DNA of 41,416 nucleotides from JAWKTM01 sp041399085 (GTDB lineage Bacteria; Planctomycetota; Planctomycetia; Pirellulales; Pirellulaceae): NCBI GenBank assembly GCA_041399085.1, contig JAWKTM010000064.1, positions 1-41,416 on the forward strand, read 5' to 3'. Below, piece by piece: positions 18,794-27,472 of this stretch (position 1 is the stretch's first letter; every line of letters starts with the position of its first letter). The notes beneath the pieces were generated by a model. It saw only the letters and a program-made list of their open reading frames with translations. It had not been told where the DNA came from and did not search any database. Made by a program: the position numbers and the translations under genes.

Positions 18794-20627
18794 TCTACAC
18801 CAGCGATTGGGTGCCACGTATTTGGGCAACAATCGTGCGGCGTTCCTTGTGTGGGCGTCACGAGCGCAGTCGGTCGAGTTGCATCTGACATCGCCTGACG
18901 ATCGCTTGGTCGCCATGCAGTCGCTGGATCGTGGCTACTTTTATGTCGAGTGCGATAATGTTGCTCCGGGCGCGCGGTACATGTATCGCATCGACGCGGA
19001 TCGCGAGCGGCCCGATCCGGCTTCGCGCCGTCAGCCCGTCGGCGTGCATGGCCCTTCGGAAGTTGTCGCTGACCAATCTGACTGGGATGTTGCGCACTGG
19101 CACGGATTGCCGTTGCAAGACTATGTCGTCTACGAGTTGCATGTGGGAACGTTCACCCCGGAGGGCACGTTCGAGGCAATTATTCCTCGGCTCGATCGGC
19201 TGAAACAATTGGGCGTTACCGCCATCGAACTTTGTCCCATCGCTCAATTCCCGGGCGAGCGAAACTGGGGATACGATGGCGTCTACCAATATGCGGCTCA
19301 AGAGTCTTACGGTGGCGTGGGCGGACTGCGGGCCCTCGTGCGTGCGTGTCACGAACGGGACATGGCCGTCGTCTTGGATGTGGTCTACAACCATTTGGGG
19401 CCTGAAGGAAACTATCTCGCCGACTTCGCTCACTATTTTACGGACCGTTATCACACGCCTTGGGGATCGGCGCTGAATTTCGACACGCCGCACAGTGACG
19501 AAGTGCGACGTTTCTTTATTGAGAATGCTCTCTGGTGGACTCGCGACTTGCGGATCGACGCGTTGCGGTTGGACGCCATTCATGCCATTTTCGATGAATC
19601 AGCGCGGCCGTTCTTAGCTGAATTGGCGGCGGAAGTTCACGAGGAAGCCGACCGTCAGAACCGACGGGTATTTGTGATTGAGGAGAGTAATAAGAACGAT
19701 CCTCGGCACATCCAGTCGATTGAGTTGGGCGGATACGGTCTCGACGGAGTCTGGGCCGACGATTTTCATCATTGTGTGCATACCCTGGTGACTGGCGAGC
19801 GGGATGGTTATTACCGCGACTTCGGGCAACTCGAACAACTCGCCAAGGCTTTTCGAGAAGGCTTTGTGTTCACGGGACAACGGTCATCTTATCGTGGGCG
19901 GCGGCATGGGCAGTCGTCTGTCGGCGTGCCGGCCGAGCGATTTGTGATCTGTGCTCAGAATCACGATCAGGTTGGCAATCGACTTGGCGGAGAGCGGCTG
20001 AGTCAACTCGTTTCGCTCGAACGACAGAAGCTGGCCGCGGGGCTTGTGGCGTTTTCGCCGTTTGTCCCCATGTTGTTTATGGGAGAGGAATATGGGGAGC
20101 CTGCTCCGTTCTTATACTTTGTGAGTCACGGTGACCATGATCTCATTGAGTCGGTGCGACGTGGCCGGCGCGAAGAGTTCGCTGATTTTTCGTGGGAGGG
20201 CGATATTCCGGACCCCCAGTCGCCAGAAACGTTTGAGCGTTCTCGATTGCACTGGGAAATAATCGATCAACACGGCCACATCCAGTTGTGGCAATATTAT
20301 CAGAAGCTATACGAGCTACGGCGGACTGTGCCGGCGCTGCGTCACCTGTCTAAAGAAAACCAGCAAGTGATCGCTTGGCCAAAGCAGCGTGCGATGTATG
20401 TGCGTCGCGAGCACAGCGCTAGTGACGCGGCCATGGTCTTCTACTTCGGAGACGCTTCGGCGAACCTGTTGTTGCCGTTGCCTCGCGGTCAGTGGCAAGT
20501 GGCGTTGGACTCCAGCGATTCTGTCTGGTTGGGGCCGGGGGGAATCCACGGTGTGCTTGAATCCGAGGATGAGGTGTCCGTGAGTCGAGACGGTCCGTCG
20601 GTATTGTTGTTAGTCCGGCAAGAGTAG
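18786..20627 (+). CDS. treZ: malto-oligosyltrehalose trehalohydrolase
   Basis: TreZ (GH13_10) releases trehalose from maltooligosyltrehalose, the product of TreY. It is 613 residues and intact. A short N-terminal CBM48-like domain (AAFLVWASRAQSVELHL) precedes the barrel (YVVYELHVGTFTPEGTFEAI). Landmarks are ELCPIAQFPGERNWGYDGV, DVVYNHLGPEGNYL, the nucleophile D263 (RIDALRLDAIHAI), the acid E300 (VIEESNKNDPR) and D394 (QNHDQVGNR). DGVWADDFHHCVH is a TreZ-specific signature that separates it from GlgB. The ATG at 18786 overlaps the GlgB stop. Its stop (20625-20627) directly abuts the ThiE start. The usual partner TreY is nowhere in the window, so either TreY is encoded elsewhere or TreZ works on another source of its substrate. 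Confidence 0.92.
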   Translation: MNNLHQRLGATYLGNNRAAFLVWASRAQSVELHLTSPDDRLVAMQSLDRGYFYVECDNVAPGARYMYRIDADRERPDPASRRQPVGVHGPSEVVADQSDWDVAHWHGLPLQDYVVYELHVGTFTPEGTFEAIIPRLDRLKQLGVTAIELCPIAQFPGERNWGYDGVYQYAAQESYGGVGGLRALVRACHERDMAVVLDVVYNHLGPEGNYLADFAHYFTDRYHTPWGSALNFDTPHSDEVRRFFIENALWWTRDLRIDALRLDAIHAIFDESARPFLAELAAEVHEEADRQNRRVFVIEESNKNDPRHIQSIELGGYGLDGVWADDFHHCVHTLVTGERDGYYRDFGQLEQLAKAFREGFVFTGQRSSYRGRRHGQSSVGVPAERFVICAQNHDQVGNRLGGERLSQLVSLERQKLAAGLVAFSPFVPMLFMGEEYGEPAPFLYFVSHGDHDLIESVRRGRREEFADFSWEGDIPDPQSPETFERSRLHWEIIDQHGHIQLWQYYQKLYELRRTVPALRHLSKENQQVIAWPKQRAMYVRREHSASDAAMVFYFGDASANLLLPLPRGQWQVALDSSDSVWLGPGGIHGVLESEDEVSVSRDGPSVLLLVRQE

Positions 20628-21669
20628 ATGGCAATGCACGATGAGAGTGTGTGGCGAATTCTGGATGCAAACGCGAATCGCGGTATCGAAGGGCTGCGCG
20701 TTGTCGAAGAATATGTGCGATTTGTATTGGACGACGCATCTAACAAGTCTCTATAAGCACCTTCGGCACGATTTGGTCAGCGTTTTGTCCAAGTTGCCGG
20801 AGACAATGCGACTGGCGAATCGGGATACAACGCAGGACGTCGGCACTTCCATCGCGACGGCCGCCGAGTATGAGCGACTGGACTTAGCCCACGTCGTCGC
20901 GGCCAATCAAAAGCGAGTCGAGCAGTCGCTTCGATCTCTCGAAGAGTTTGCGAAGTTGATCGATCCGAACGTAGCGCGAGAGTTCGAAGCGTTGCGCTAC
21001 CGGGCTTACACGCTGGCAAAGGCACTAAGTGGAACAGAACAAGCCAGCCTCCGCCTTGCCGAGGCGACTTTATACGTGTTGGTTGACGGCCGCTCCTCCG
21101 CCGACGAGTTTACGGCAACCGCGCGAGAATTGGTCGACGCGGGCGTCGATATGATTCAACTTCGCGACAAGGCACTAAGTGATCGACAACTGCTGGAACG
21201 CGCCCGGCAGTTACGAGAGATCACTTGGGAAACGAAGACGCTGTTCGTTATGAACGACCGACCCGACTTGGCGGTATTATCGCGGGCCGACGGGGTGCAC
21301 GTGGGCCAAGATGAGCTGTCGGTTAAGGATGCACGAGCCATTGTGGGGACGCGAATGCTGATCGGTGTGTCCACGCACTCGATCGAACAGGCTAGAGCCG
21401 CCGTCCTCGCCGGCGCCAGCTACATCGGATGCGGACCGACTTTTCCCTCGACCACGAAAGCATTCGACGCCTTCCCAGGCCTTGACTACCTGTGTCAAGT
21501 GGCCGCCGAGATTCGACTTCCCGCCTTTGCCATCGGCGGCATCACCGACGAGAACCTGTCCGCCGTTCTGGCCACGGGAATTCGTCGCGTTGCTCTGCGA
21601 GGGCAGCTATCGAACTCCACCGACTTGCGACAAAACGTGTCGCGACTCCGCGAAATGCTTGCCAAGTAG
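20628..21669 (+). CDS. thiE: ThiD2-ThiE fusion, thiamine-phosphate synthase, frameshifted
   Basis: The C-terminal two thirds is ThiE, which joins HMP-pyrophosphate and thiazole phosphate: MIQLRDKALSDRQLLERARQ, MNDRPDLAVLSRADGVHVGQ, LIGVSTHSIEQARAAVLAGA, YIGCGPTFPSTTK and AIGGIT. The N-terminal 130 or so residues match the ThiD2-type domain found ahead of ThiE in several phyla (WRILDANANRGIEGLRVVEE, then LYKHLRHDL). The two parts are in different frames. ATG 20628 reads as far as NKSL and stops at 20754-20756; losing one base or adding a TC pair at 20748-20752 joins it to LYKHLRHDL. An ATG at 20634 is an alternative start. Corrected length is about 347 residues. The start abuts the TreZ stop (TAG-ATG), so it is cotranscribed with sugar genes, an unusual home for a thiamine gene. 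Confidence 0.88.
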
Positions 21670-21799
21670 TGAACCGTCGAGCGAGTGATGTGTCCGTGTC
21701 GCTCATTCCGCTGGACGATTTCCGCGGCGGCAACCTATCATGGGGCCGGGCAGTTTTCCCCTTTCGCCCTCTTTCTCCCGCCCAGGCCGAGTTCCGAGA

Positions 21800-22930
21800 A
21801 TGTTCACCACGACAATGCAATCGCCCGAAGCGACGCTGACACACGGCGGCCAGACGGCGGAAATCCACGACAACGAATTGGTCGATCGCTATTTGGACTT
21901 GATCCACGGCGAACGTTTGAACTGGACATCGCACCACAAGCTGAACCGGTTGCTCGGCTCTGGCGGACAAGGTGTTGTGTATCTGACCGAGCGCCGCGGG
22001 GCCGACGACTTCACGCTGCCGGTAGCCTTGAAGTTCTTTTCGCCGGCGCGGTATACCGACAGCCGAAGTTACGACGAAGCGATGTCGCGGATCGCTCGTG
22101 TCGCGGCCCATGTCGCTCAGATTCAGCAAGACAACTTGTTGGACGTGCATAACTTTGTCGACCGCAATCGCATCCGGCTGATGGTGATGGAGTGGATCGA
22201 CGGCTACGACTTACGGCACCTGATGAATCCAATGATGCTCGAGCGCGTCAAACATCGGGTCAGCGAGAAACGCTGGGAGTATTTGAACCGCGTGGTCGTC
22301 ACGCAGGGGCCGACTCAGCCGCGTTTTCAGCCCGGCGTGGCCGTGGCGGTGGTCCGGGACTGCTTGGCGGCGTTGGCCGCATTGCATCGCGAGGAGATCG
22401 TCCACAGCGACATCAAACCGTCGAACATCATGCTCAAACGAACGGGCAACGCGAAGATCGTCGACATCGGCTCGGCCTTCGAACTCAAAGAGCCGCCGGC
22501 TCAACGGACTTGCACGCCGTGCTATGCGGCTCCCGAGGTGATCGAGGGCGCGGAGATTTCGCCGAAGAGCGATCTGGCGTCGCTCGGCTATGTATTGATC
22601 GAGTTGCTGGCTGGCCAATCGCCGTTCACGCAACCGATGAATTACAAAGAAATGCTGGAGTTCAAGCGTCGCTTGCCGAAAATGCTGGAGACTTTGTTGC
22701 CGGCCGACGTCACATGCAACGAACTGCTGATGAGCTTCTGCCGCGGTTTGATCGCCCCGGACCCCGGCAAGCGATTTCCGTCGGCCGAGGACGCCGATTT
22801 GCTGAAAACCGGCGCGGCCGCCTTCCATCGGCAATTGGTCGTGAGCAACATGAGCAGCGAGTACGACAACGAGATTCGGCTCTGGATCGAAGAGCTGCGC
22901 GAGATCGAGGATCGCGAGAATCAGGGATGA
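21800..22930 (+). CDS. serine/threonine protein kinase-like protein with HSD and DIG motifs
   Basis: This is a soluble kinase domain of 376 residues with no membrane segment. Visible motifs are the P-loop GSGGQG (53-58), the VALK lysine (K78), HSDIKPSN (202-209, the catalytic loop with HSD for HRD), DIG (222-224, for DFG) and APE (244-246), followed by SDLASLGYVLIELLAGQSPF. The lysines and aspartates needed for ATP and metal binding are kept, so activity is plausible. About 35 residues of insertion lie between the hinge (MEWIDGYDLRH) and the catalytic loop. The C-terminal acidic helix, EIRLWIEELREIEDRE, is unassigned. The ATG at 21800 was chosen because the upstream 20 residues look non-coding. 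It lies 130 bases after ThiE and 60 before the sulfatase; the target is unknown. Confidence 0.85.
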   Translation: MFTTTMQSPEATLTHGGQTAEIHDNELVDRYLDLIHGERLNWTSHHKLNRLLGSGGQGVVYLTERRGADDFTLPVALKFFSPARYTDSRSYDEAMSRIARVAAHVAQIQQDNLLDVHNFVDRNRIRLMVMEWIDGYDLRHLMNPMMLERVKHRVSEKRWEYLNRVVVTQGPTQPRFQPGVAVAVVRDCLAALAALHREEIVHSDIKPSNIMLKRTGNAKIVDIGSAFELKEPPAQRTCTPCYAAPEVIEGAEISPKSDLASLGYVLIELLAGQSPFTQPMNYKEMLEFKRRLPKMLETLLPADVTCNELLMSFCRGLIAPDPGKRFPSAEDADLLKTGAAAFHRQLVVSNMSSEYDNEIRLWIEELREIEDRENQG

Positions 22931-22990
22931 GCCAGTTCGGGCTCGTGGCGAATCGCGAAACCTTACCTCATCGTTAGCGAGAATCATCCA

Positions 22991-25006
22991 ATGACACGCC
23001 GCATTTATTTCTCAAGCGTCGGCTGCTTGGCAGTTGCGTTGTGGATCGGCGGAGCGATGGCCACCCGCGCCGCGCTGGCCGCCGATGGCGATGCCGTGCG
23101 GCGACCGAACGTGGTGCTGTTTTTGGTTGACGATATGGGCTGGATGGACTCGACGCCCTACGGCTCCCAATACTACGAGACTCCGAACATCCAGCGGCTG
23201 GCTCGCCAGTCGATGCGTTTCACGGATGCCTATGCGTTGCCGCTTTGCTCGCCCACGCGAGCCTCGATTTTGACCGGCCAATACTCGTCGCGACATGGCG
23301 TTACCAGCGCGACCGGGCACCTGGCGCCGCAGCCATCGGATTTTGAATTTCTGCCGGCAACGGCTCCGGCCAATCAACCGCTGCGGATGCCGATCAGCAG
23401 AAACTATTTGGAGCCGTCGCAGTACACGTTAGCCGAGGCGCTGCGCGACGCTGGCTATCGCACCGGGCACTTTGGCAAGTGGCATCTGGGTGTGTCCGAG
23501 CCGCACTGGCCCGAGCGACAAGGCTTCGAGGTGGCCTTTCATTGCGAGCCGAGCGCCGGTCCTCCGGGAGCTTACTTCTCGCCTTACGGAGTGCAGCCGC
23601 CCGGTTCGCCGGCCGAACGTGGACGAAAACATGTGGTGGGCACGATTACGGATGGCCCCGATGGCGAGTACATCACGGATCGCTTGACCGACGAAGCGCT
23701 GGAGTTCATCGAAGCGAACAAGGACGGACCGTTCTTTTTGAATCTGTGGCATTATGGGGTGCATGGTCCGTGGGGACACAAGTCGGCTTATACGGCCGAG
23801 TTCGCCAAGCGGCAGGATCCGATGGGCCGGCAGGGCAACCCGATCATGGCATCGATGCTGCGCAGTATTGATGAGAGCCTGGGCCGAGTAATGGATAAGC
23901 TGGAGCAGCTTCGTTTAGAGGACGACACGATTTTGATTTTCTATTCGGACAATGGAGGCAACGTGCATAGCAACGTGCCGGACGATCCGAAGACCAGCCG
24001 CGGCGCGGCGGCTCGTAGCGAGATGATGAAGGATTGGCGCAAATGGGCGGGCGATCGACCGCCGACGAACAACGCGCCGCTCCGCGAAGGCAAAGGACGA
24101 ATCTACGAAGGTGGCCAGCGTGTGCCGTTGATTGTGCGTTGGCCCGGCCGGATCGAAGCGAATTCGACGTCGAACGCCGTCGTAGGGCCCATCGACTTGT
24201 ATCCCACGATTCTGGAAGCGGTCGGGGTGCAACCGTCGGCTGAACAAACGATCGACGGCGAGTCGATGCTGGGCGTGTGGCGGCAACAAGCGACGTTACA
24301 GCGTGAAGCGTATTTCACGTGGTTTCCCCATCTGATCCCAGCCGTTTCCGTGCGGCAAGGGCCGTGGAAGCTGATTCGCCGATTTCAGCCGCACCCGCAG
24401 TATCCCGAGGTCCGCGAGCTGTACAACTTGGACGACGACATCGGCGAGACCGAGAATCTGGCCGAGCAAAAGCCGGACAAAGTGCGAGAGCTAGACGGCT
24501 TGATCGACGTGTTCGTAAAGCGAACCGGCGCGTTGTATCCGCAGCCGAATCCGGCGTACAAGCCCGCTTCGGGTACGACGACGCCCGGTGATCGCGACCC
24601 GGCTTGGGGGCTAGTGCCACGTTCGTGTTCGGCGAAGTTGGCTGGCGGCGTATTGCGAATCGAAGCTGATGGCCGATCGCCGTTCTTGGGTACCGCACAA
24701 GTGCGCCACGACGGTCCGGTCGTTCTGCGACTACGGATCCGCGCGGCGGCTGGCGGCACGGGCCGAGTGACTTGGAAAGGGGCTCGGCAAGACGACTTCC
24801 CGGACGATCAGTCGGTCGAATTCGCTGTTCCGGCCGGAAATGAGTGGAACGAGCTCAGCGTGCGAATTCCGATACGATCATCGCCGGGCATCGTGCGGTT
24901 GTACTTGCCCGCCGAAGCCGGACCGGTCGAATTGCAGCGAATCGCTTACTTCACAGCCGACACGGAAAAGCCGATCCGCAGTTGGGATTTCAGCAACGCT
25001 GACTGA
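22991..25006 (+). CDS. secreted type I sulfatase with C-terminal beta-sandwich
   Basis: The protein is 671 residues with a signal peptide (about 1-31, ending ALAA) and a formylglycine-dependent sulfatase domain. Metal ligands D47-D48 lie in VVLFLVDDMGWMD. The maturation motif is CSPTRASILTG with Cys86 as the residue converted to formylglycine, and HFGKWHLG gives the conserved Lys/His. FYSDNGG and the LYNLDDDIGETENLA end of the fold follow. After about residue 530 comes a linker (NPAYKPASGTTTPGDRDPAW) and a 110-residue beta-rich domain not normally part of the enzyme, perhaps for polysaccharide binding. It likely removes sulfate from algal polysaccharides in the periplasm; the substrate is not readable. 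It needs a formylglycine-generating or anSME enzyme, not present here. It converges on the oxidoreductase gene with 12 bases between stops. Confidence 0.92.
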   Translation: MTRRIYFSSVGCLAVALWIGGAMATRAALAADGDAVRRPNVVLFLVDDMGWMDSTPYGSQYYETPNIQRLARQSMRFTDAYALPLCSPTRASILTGQYSSRHGVTSATGHLAPQPSDFEFLPATAPANQPLRMPISRNYLEPSQYTLAEALRDAGYRTGHFGKWHLGVSEPHWPERQGFEVAFHCEPSAGPPGAYFSPYGVQPPGSPAERGRKHVVGTITDGPDGEYITDRLTDEALEFIEANKDGPFFLNLWHYGVHGPWGHKSAYTAEFAKRQDPMGRQGNPIMASMLRSIDESLGRVMDKLEQLRLEDDTILIFYSDNGGNVHSNVPDDPKTSRGAAARSEMMKDWRKWAGDRPPTNNAPLREGKGRIYEGGQRVPLIVRWPGRIEANSTSNAVVGPIDLYPTILEAVGVQPSAEQTIDGESMLGVWRQQATLQREAYFTWFPHLIPAVSVRQGPWKLIRRFQPHPQYPEVRELYNLDDDIGETENLAEQKPDKVRELDGLIDVFVKRTGALYPQPNPAYKPASGTTTPGDRDPAWGLVPRSCSAKLAGGVLRIEADGRSPFLGTAQVRHDGPVVLRLRIRAAAGGTGRVTWKGARQDDFPDDQSVEFAVPAGNEWNELSVRIPIRSSPGIVRLYLPAEAGPVELQRIAYFTADTEKPIRSWDFSNAD

Positions 25007-25018
25007 GCGGGCAGAGTC

Positions 25019-26065
25019 TTAACCGCCGATGAATGCCGGGCCACCGTTCAGGACCGACTCGGTTTGCTTTTGGCACAACACGATCGCGTCCCGAGCCAGT
25101 TCGCCCGACAACAAAGCGGATGGTTCGCCGGTTTGAATGGCTCGAGCCGCTTCGCTGATTTCACCGACGAACGCGTGCGTCGGATCGCCATCACCCAAGT
25201 CCGGCCGCACCACTTGGCCGTCCGCCGTCAGAATCTTAAGCGGCATCAGCTCGGCCTGATCGGCGAACGCGGCGAACTCATAGTGCAACGTCGCTTGCTC
25301 CAAATGGATTTCGAAGCCGTGGGTGAACGACCGGCCTTGCTGATTAATCACACCGCTGGTCGCGGAAACTACCAAGCTGGAATCGGCGAATGCGAAGTTC
25401 GTCTGGCAATACTCGACCACTTCGCCTCGCATCCGTCCGACGCTGTTGACCGCCGTTGGCATTCCAAACAGCAAGCGAATCAAATGGGCGTCGTGCACGT
25501 GTAGATCGACGAGCGGACCACCGACTCGCGCCGGGTCGTAAAAGTCCTTCAGCCACAGCGGATCGGAGATCACACGTTTAAACGTGCCGCCAAGCAGCTT
25601 GCCATATTGACCACTGGCGATCACTTGGCGGGCGTGAGCATATTCGGGAAAAAACGGCAGCACGTGAGCCACGAGCACTTGGCGGCCAGCTTGCTCAGCG
25701 GCCGAAACCATCCTTTCGCAATCGTCGACGCTAAGAGCCATCGGCTTCTCGACCAACACATGCTTGCCGGCCCGCAGCGCCGCGATGGCTGCGTCAGCAT
25801 GCATGTCGGGCGGCAAGCAGAGGTCGACCAAGTCAACATCCGGGTCCGCCAGCATTTCGTCGAACTCGGTATGACAATGCACGGCGGACAGATCGACCTG
25901 CGTTCCCTCGGGGCCGAAATTCCCTTTGATACCGCGCCAATCGCCGGCTCGTTTCTTCGGATCGCGCGAGCAAATCGCCGCGAGCTCGACGCCTGCTGTC
26001 TTCTGGTATGCGAGGTAATGAATCCAACCCATGAAGCCGATGCCGGCAATGCCTACCTTTAACAT
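25019..26065 (-). CDS. Gfo/Idh/MocA family NAD(P)-dependent oxidoreductase
   Basis: The protein is 348 residues from the ATG at 26063-26065, which has GGAG about eight bases upstream; a longer frame exists but is non-coding in character. The Rossmann fold starts at MLKVGIAGIGFMG (GxGxxG, 8-13). The family motif EKP is at 106-108 (HVLVEKPMALSVDDCERM). The C-terminal substrate domain begins near 130 and holds GGPLVDLHVHDAHLIRLLFG, with the usual Asp/His pair (D187, H191). There is no Tat signal, so it is cytoplasmic, unlike many planctomycete relatives. Such enzymes oxidise or reduce sugars and inositols; the substrate cannot be told. The neighbouring sulfatase suggests a link to sulfated-sugar breakdown, which is only inference. 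Confidence 0.92.
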   Translation of the reverse strand: MLKVGIAGIGFMGWIHYLAYQKTAGVELAAICSRDPKKRAGDWRGIKGNFGPEGTQVDLSAVHCHTEFDEMLADPDVDLVDLCLPPDMHADAAIAALRAGKHVLVEKPMALSVDDCERMVSAAEQAGRQVLVAHVLPFFPEYAHARQVIASGQYGKLLGGTFKRVISDPLWLKDFYDPARVGGPLVDLHVHDAHLIRLLFGMPTAVNSVGRMRGEVVEYCQTNFAFADSSLVVSATSGVINQQGRSFTHGFEIHLEQATLHYEFAAFADQAELMPLKILTADGQVVRPDLGDGDPTHAFVGEISEAARAIQTGEPSALLSGELARDAIVLCQKQTESVLNGGPAFIGG

Positions 26066-26350
26066 GCTTGTCTCTCCGTTGCGCTGGGTCGCTGTTTTTT
26101 GCGTCGCAAAGACACAGAGAGTAAGCGACGACGTGATTGGAAACCACCACGGCGAGAATCGGCAACATTGCATACACGTATTCGTATCCGCGACGCCACG
26201 GTGAAAGCAACGACAGGCCCGCGAACACCGATGACTAGCGGCACGGCGGGATGGCAATTCGATTCAATCTCACGGATGCGCAACTTCAAACGGCCCTCGG
26301 TCACGCACTACAATACGACGGCTTGACCGTGTTCGTTTGGAGAGCGTCGC

Positions 26351-27349
26351 ATGCCGCTGGGAATCAAAGCCACCGTCGACTTTGCGTTCAAGAAGATCTT
26401 CGGCTCGCCGCGGAACTCACTGGCTTTGATCGGACTGCTCAACGCGATTCTGTCGTTCGAGCGGCCGATCGTGAAGGTCAGGATTCTGAACCCGTTCAGT
26501 TACAAAGAGTTCGCCAAACGCAAACTCATCGTGCTCGACGTGCGTTGCCGCGACTCGGACGGGCGGTGGTTGAACGTCGAAATGCAAATCACCGTCCAAG
26601 CCGGGCTGCTGGAGCGGCTCGCCTACTACGCTTGCAGCATGTACGTCGATCAGCTCGAAGCTGGCCAGAATTATGCCCTGGCCAATCCGGCCATTTCGAT
26701 ATGTTTGTTGAACCAGCGGCTGTTTCCGGATACACAGCAGGCGCATCATCGGTTCCGCATGATCGACCTGGAAAGCGGGCGGGAGTTGCCGAACGCCATC
26801 GAAGTACACACGGTGGAACTGACGAAGTACAATTTGGACGAAGCCACGATCAGCCACGCGAGCAAGCTGGAGCAGTGGGTTTTCCTGCTGCTGCACGCCC
26901 ACCAGTACGACTCGAAGCGGCTGAAGCAACTGCTGCCGCACCGGGAATTCCACCAAGCCATTCACACGCTGGAAATCATCGCTGGCAAAACCAAGGATCG
27001 AAAAATGTACGACCAACGCGAACGTGAACTCCGCGACTACGAATGGACTTTGGCCAGCGTCCGCGAAGAAGCCCACAGGCTGGGACTTGAGGAAGGACGC
27101 CATCAAGGCATCGAGCAGGGACGCCACCAAGGCATCGAGCAGGGACGCGAGCAAGGCATTGAGCAGGGGCGCGAGCTAGGCCTAATAAAAGGACGCCACG
27201 AGGGCGCCTTGATTGGAAAAATTCAGCTACTTCAAGAGTTGTTAGGCGATTCACCGTTGGACGACGACGCGTCGCATGGCATGTCTTCCGCGGAACTCTC
27301 CGCGATGTTTTCCGCCTTACAAGAACGCATGCGAAACCGCGATGCCTAG
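26351..27349 (+). CDS. Rpn-family PD-(D/E)XK nuclease / putative transposase
   Basis: The protein is 332 residues with GGAG eight bases before the ATG. The N-terminus TVDFAFKKIFGSPRNSLALI and the core VLDVRCRDSDGRWLNVEMQI (D63, E77, Q79) match the Rpn / transposase_31 family of PD-(D/E)XK nucleases linked to RecA-independent recombination and mobile DNA. In this family the final position is often Gln rather than Lys, as here. The C-terminus carries an 8-residue repeat of the type GRHQGIEQ, about four times (roughly residues 249-280), forming a charged helical tail. The gene is alone and intact, with no terminal inverted repeats seen beside it. Related copies are typically scattered in one genome. 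Confidence 0.88.
   Translation: MPLGIKATVDFAFKKIFGSPRNSLALIGLLNAILSFERPIVKVRILNPFSYKEFAKRKLIVLDVRCRDSDGRWLNVEMQITVQAGLLERLAYYACSMYVDQLEAGQNYALANPAISICLLNQRLFPDTQQAHHRFRMIDLESGRELPNAIEVHTVELTKYNLDEATISHASKLEQWVFLLLHAHQYDSKRLKQLLPHREFHQAIHTLEIIAGKTKDRKMYDQRERELRDYEWTLASVREEAHRLGLEEGRHQGIEQGRHQGIEQGREQGIEQGRELGLIKGRHEGALIGKIQLLQELLGDSPLDDDASHGMSSAELSAMFSALQERMRNRDA
27095..27190 (+). repeat. in-gene 24-bp tandem repeat
   Basis: Units starting at 27095, 27119, 27143 and 27167 each encode eight residues of the type GRHQGIEQ; the fourth is degenerate (GRELGLIK). They keep the reading frame of the Rpn-family gene and are a likely place for copy-number change. Confidence 0.8.
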
Positions 27350-27472
27350 TTTGCACGCGGTTACTTGGCGTCTTGAAAACTGAATCGTGCCACGAGGAAG
27401 CTGCGAGAGGTTCGCGATCCCGGCCTCCCGCAAGAAGTGCTCCGGCGGCGCAAACCGCAATTGGAGGAATTA

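Noticed and set aside
26066..26257. N-terminal extension of the oxidoreductase
   Set aside because: The extension is Cys/Arg/Ser-rich and non-homologous; the Rossmann start MLKVGIAG with a good ribosome site fixes the start at 26065.
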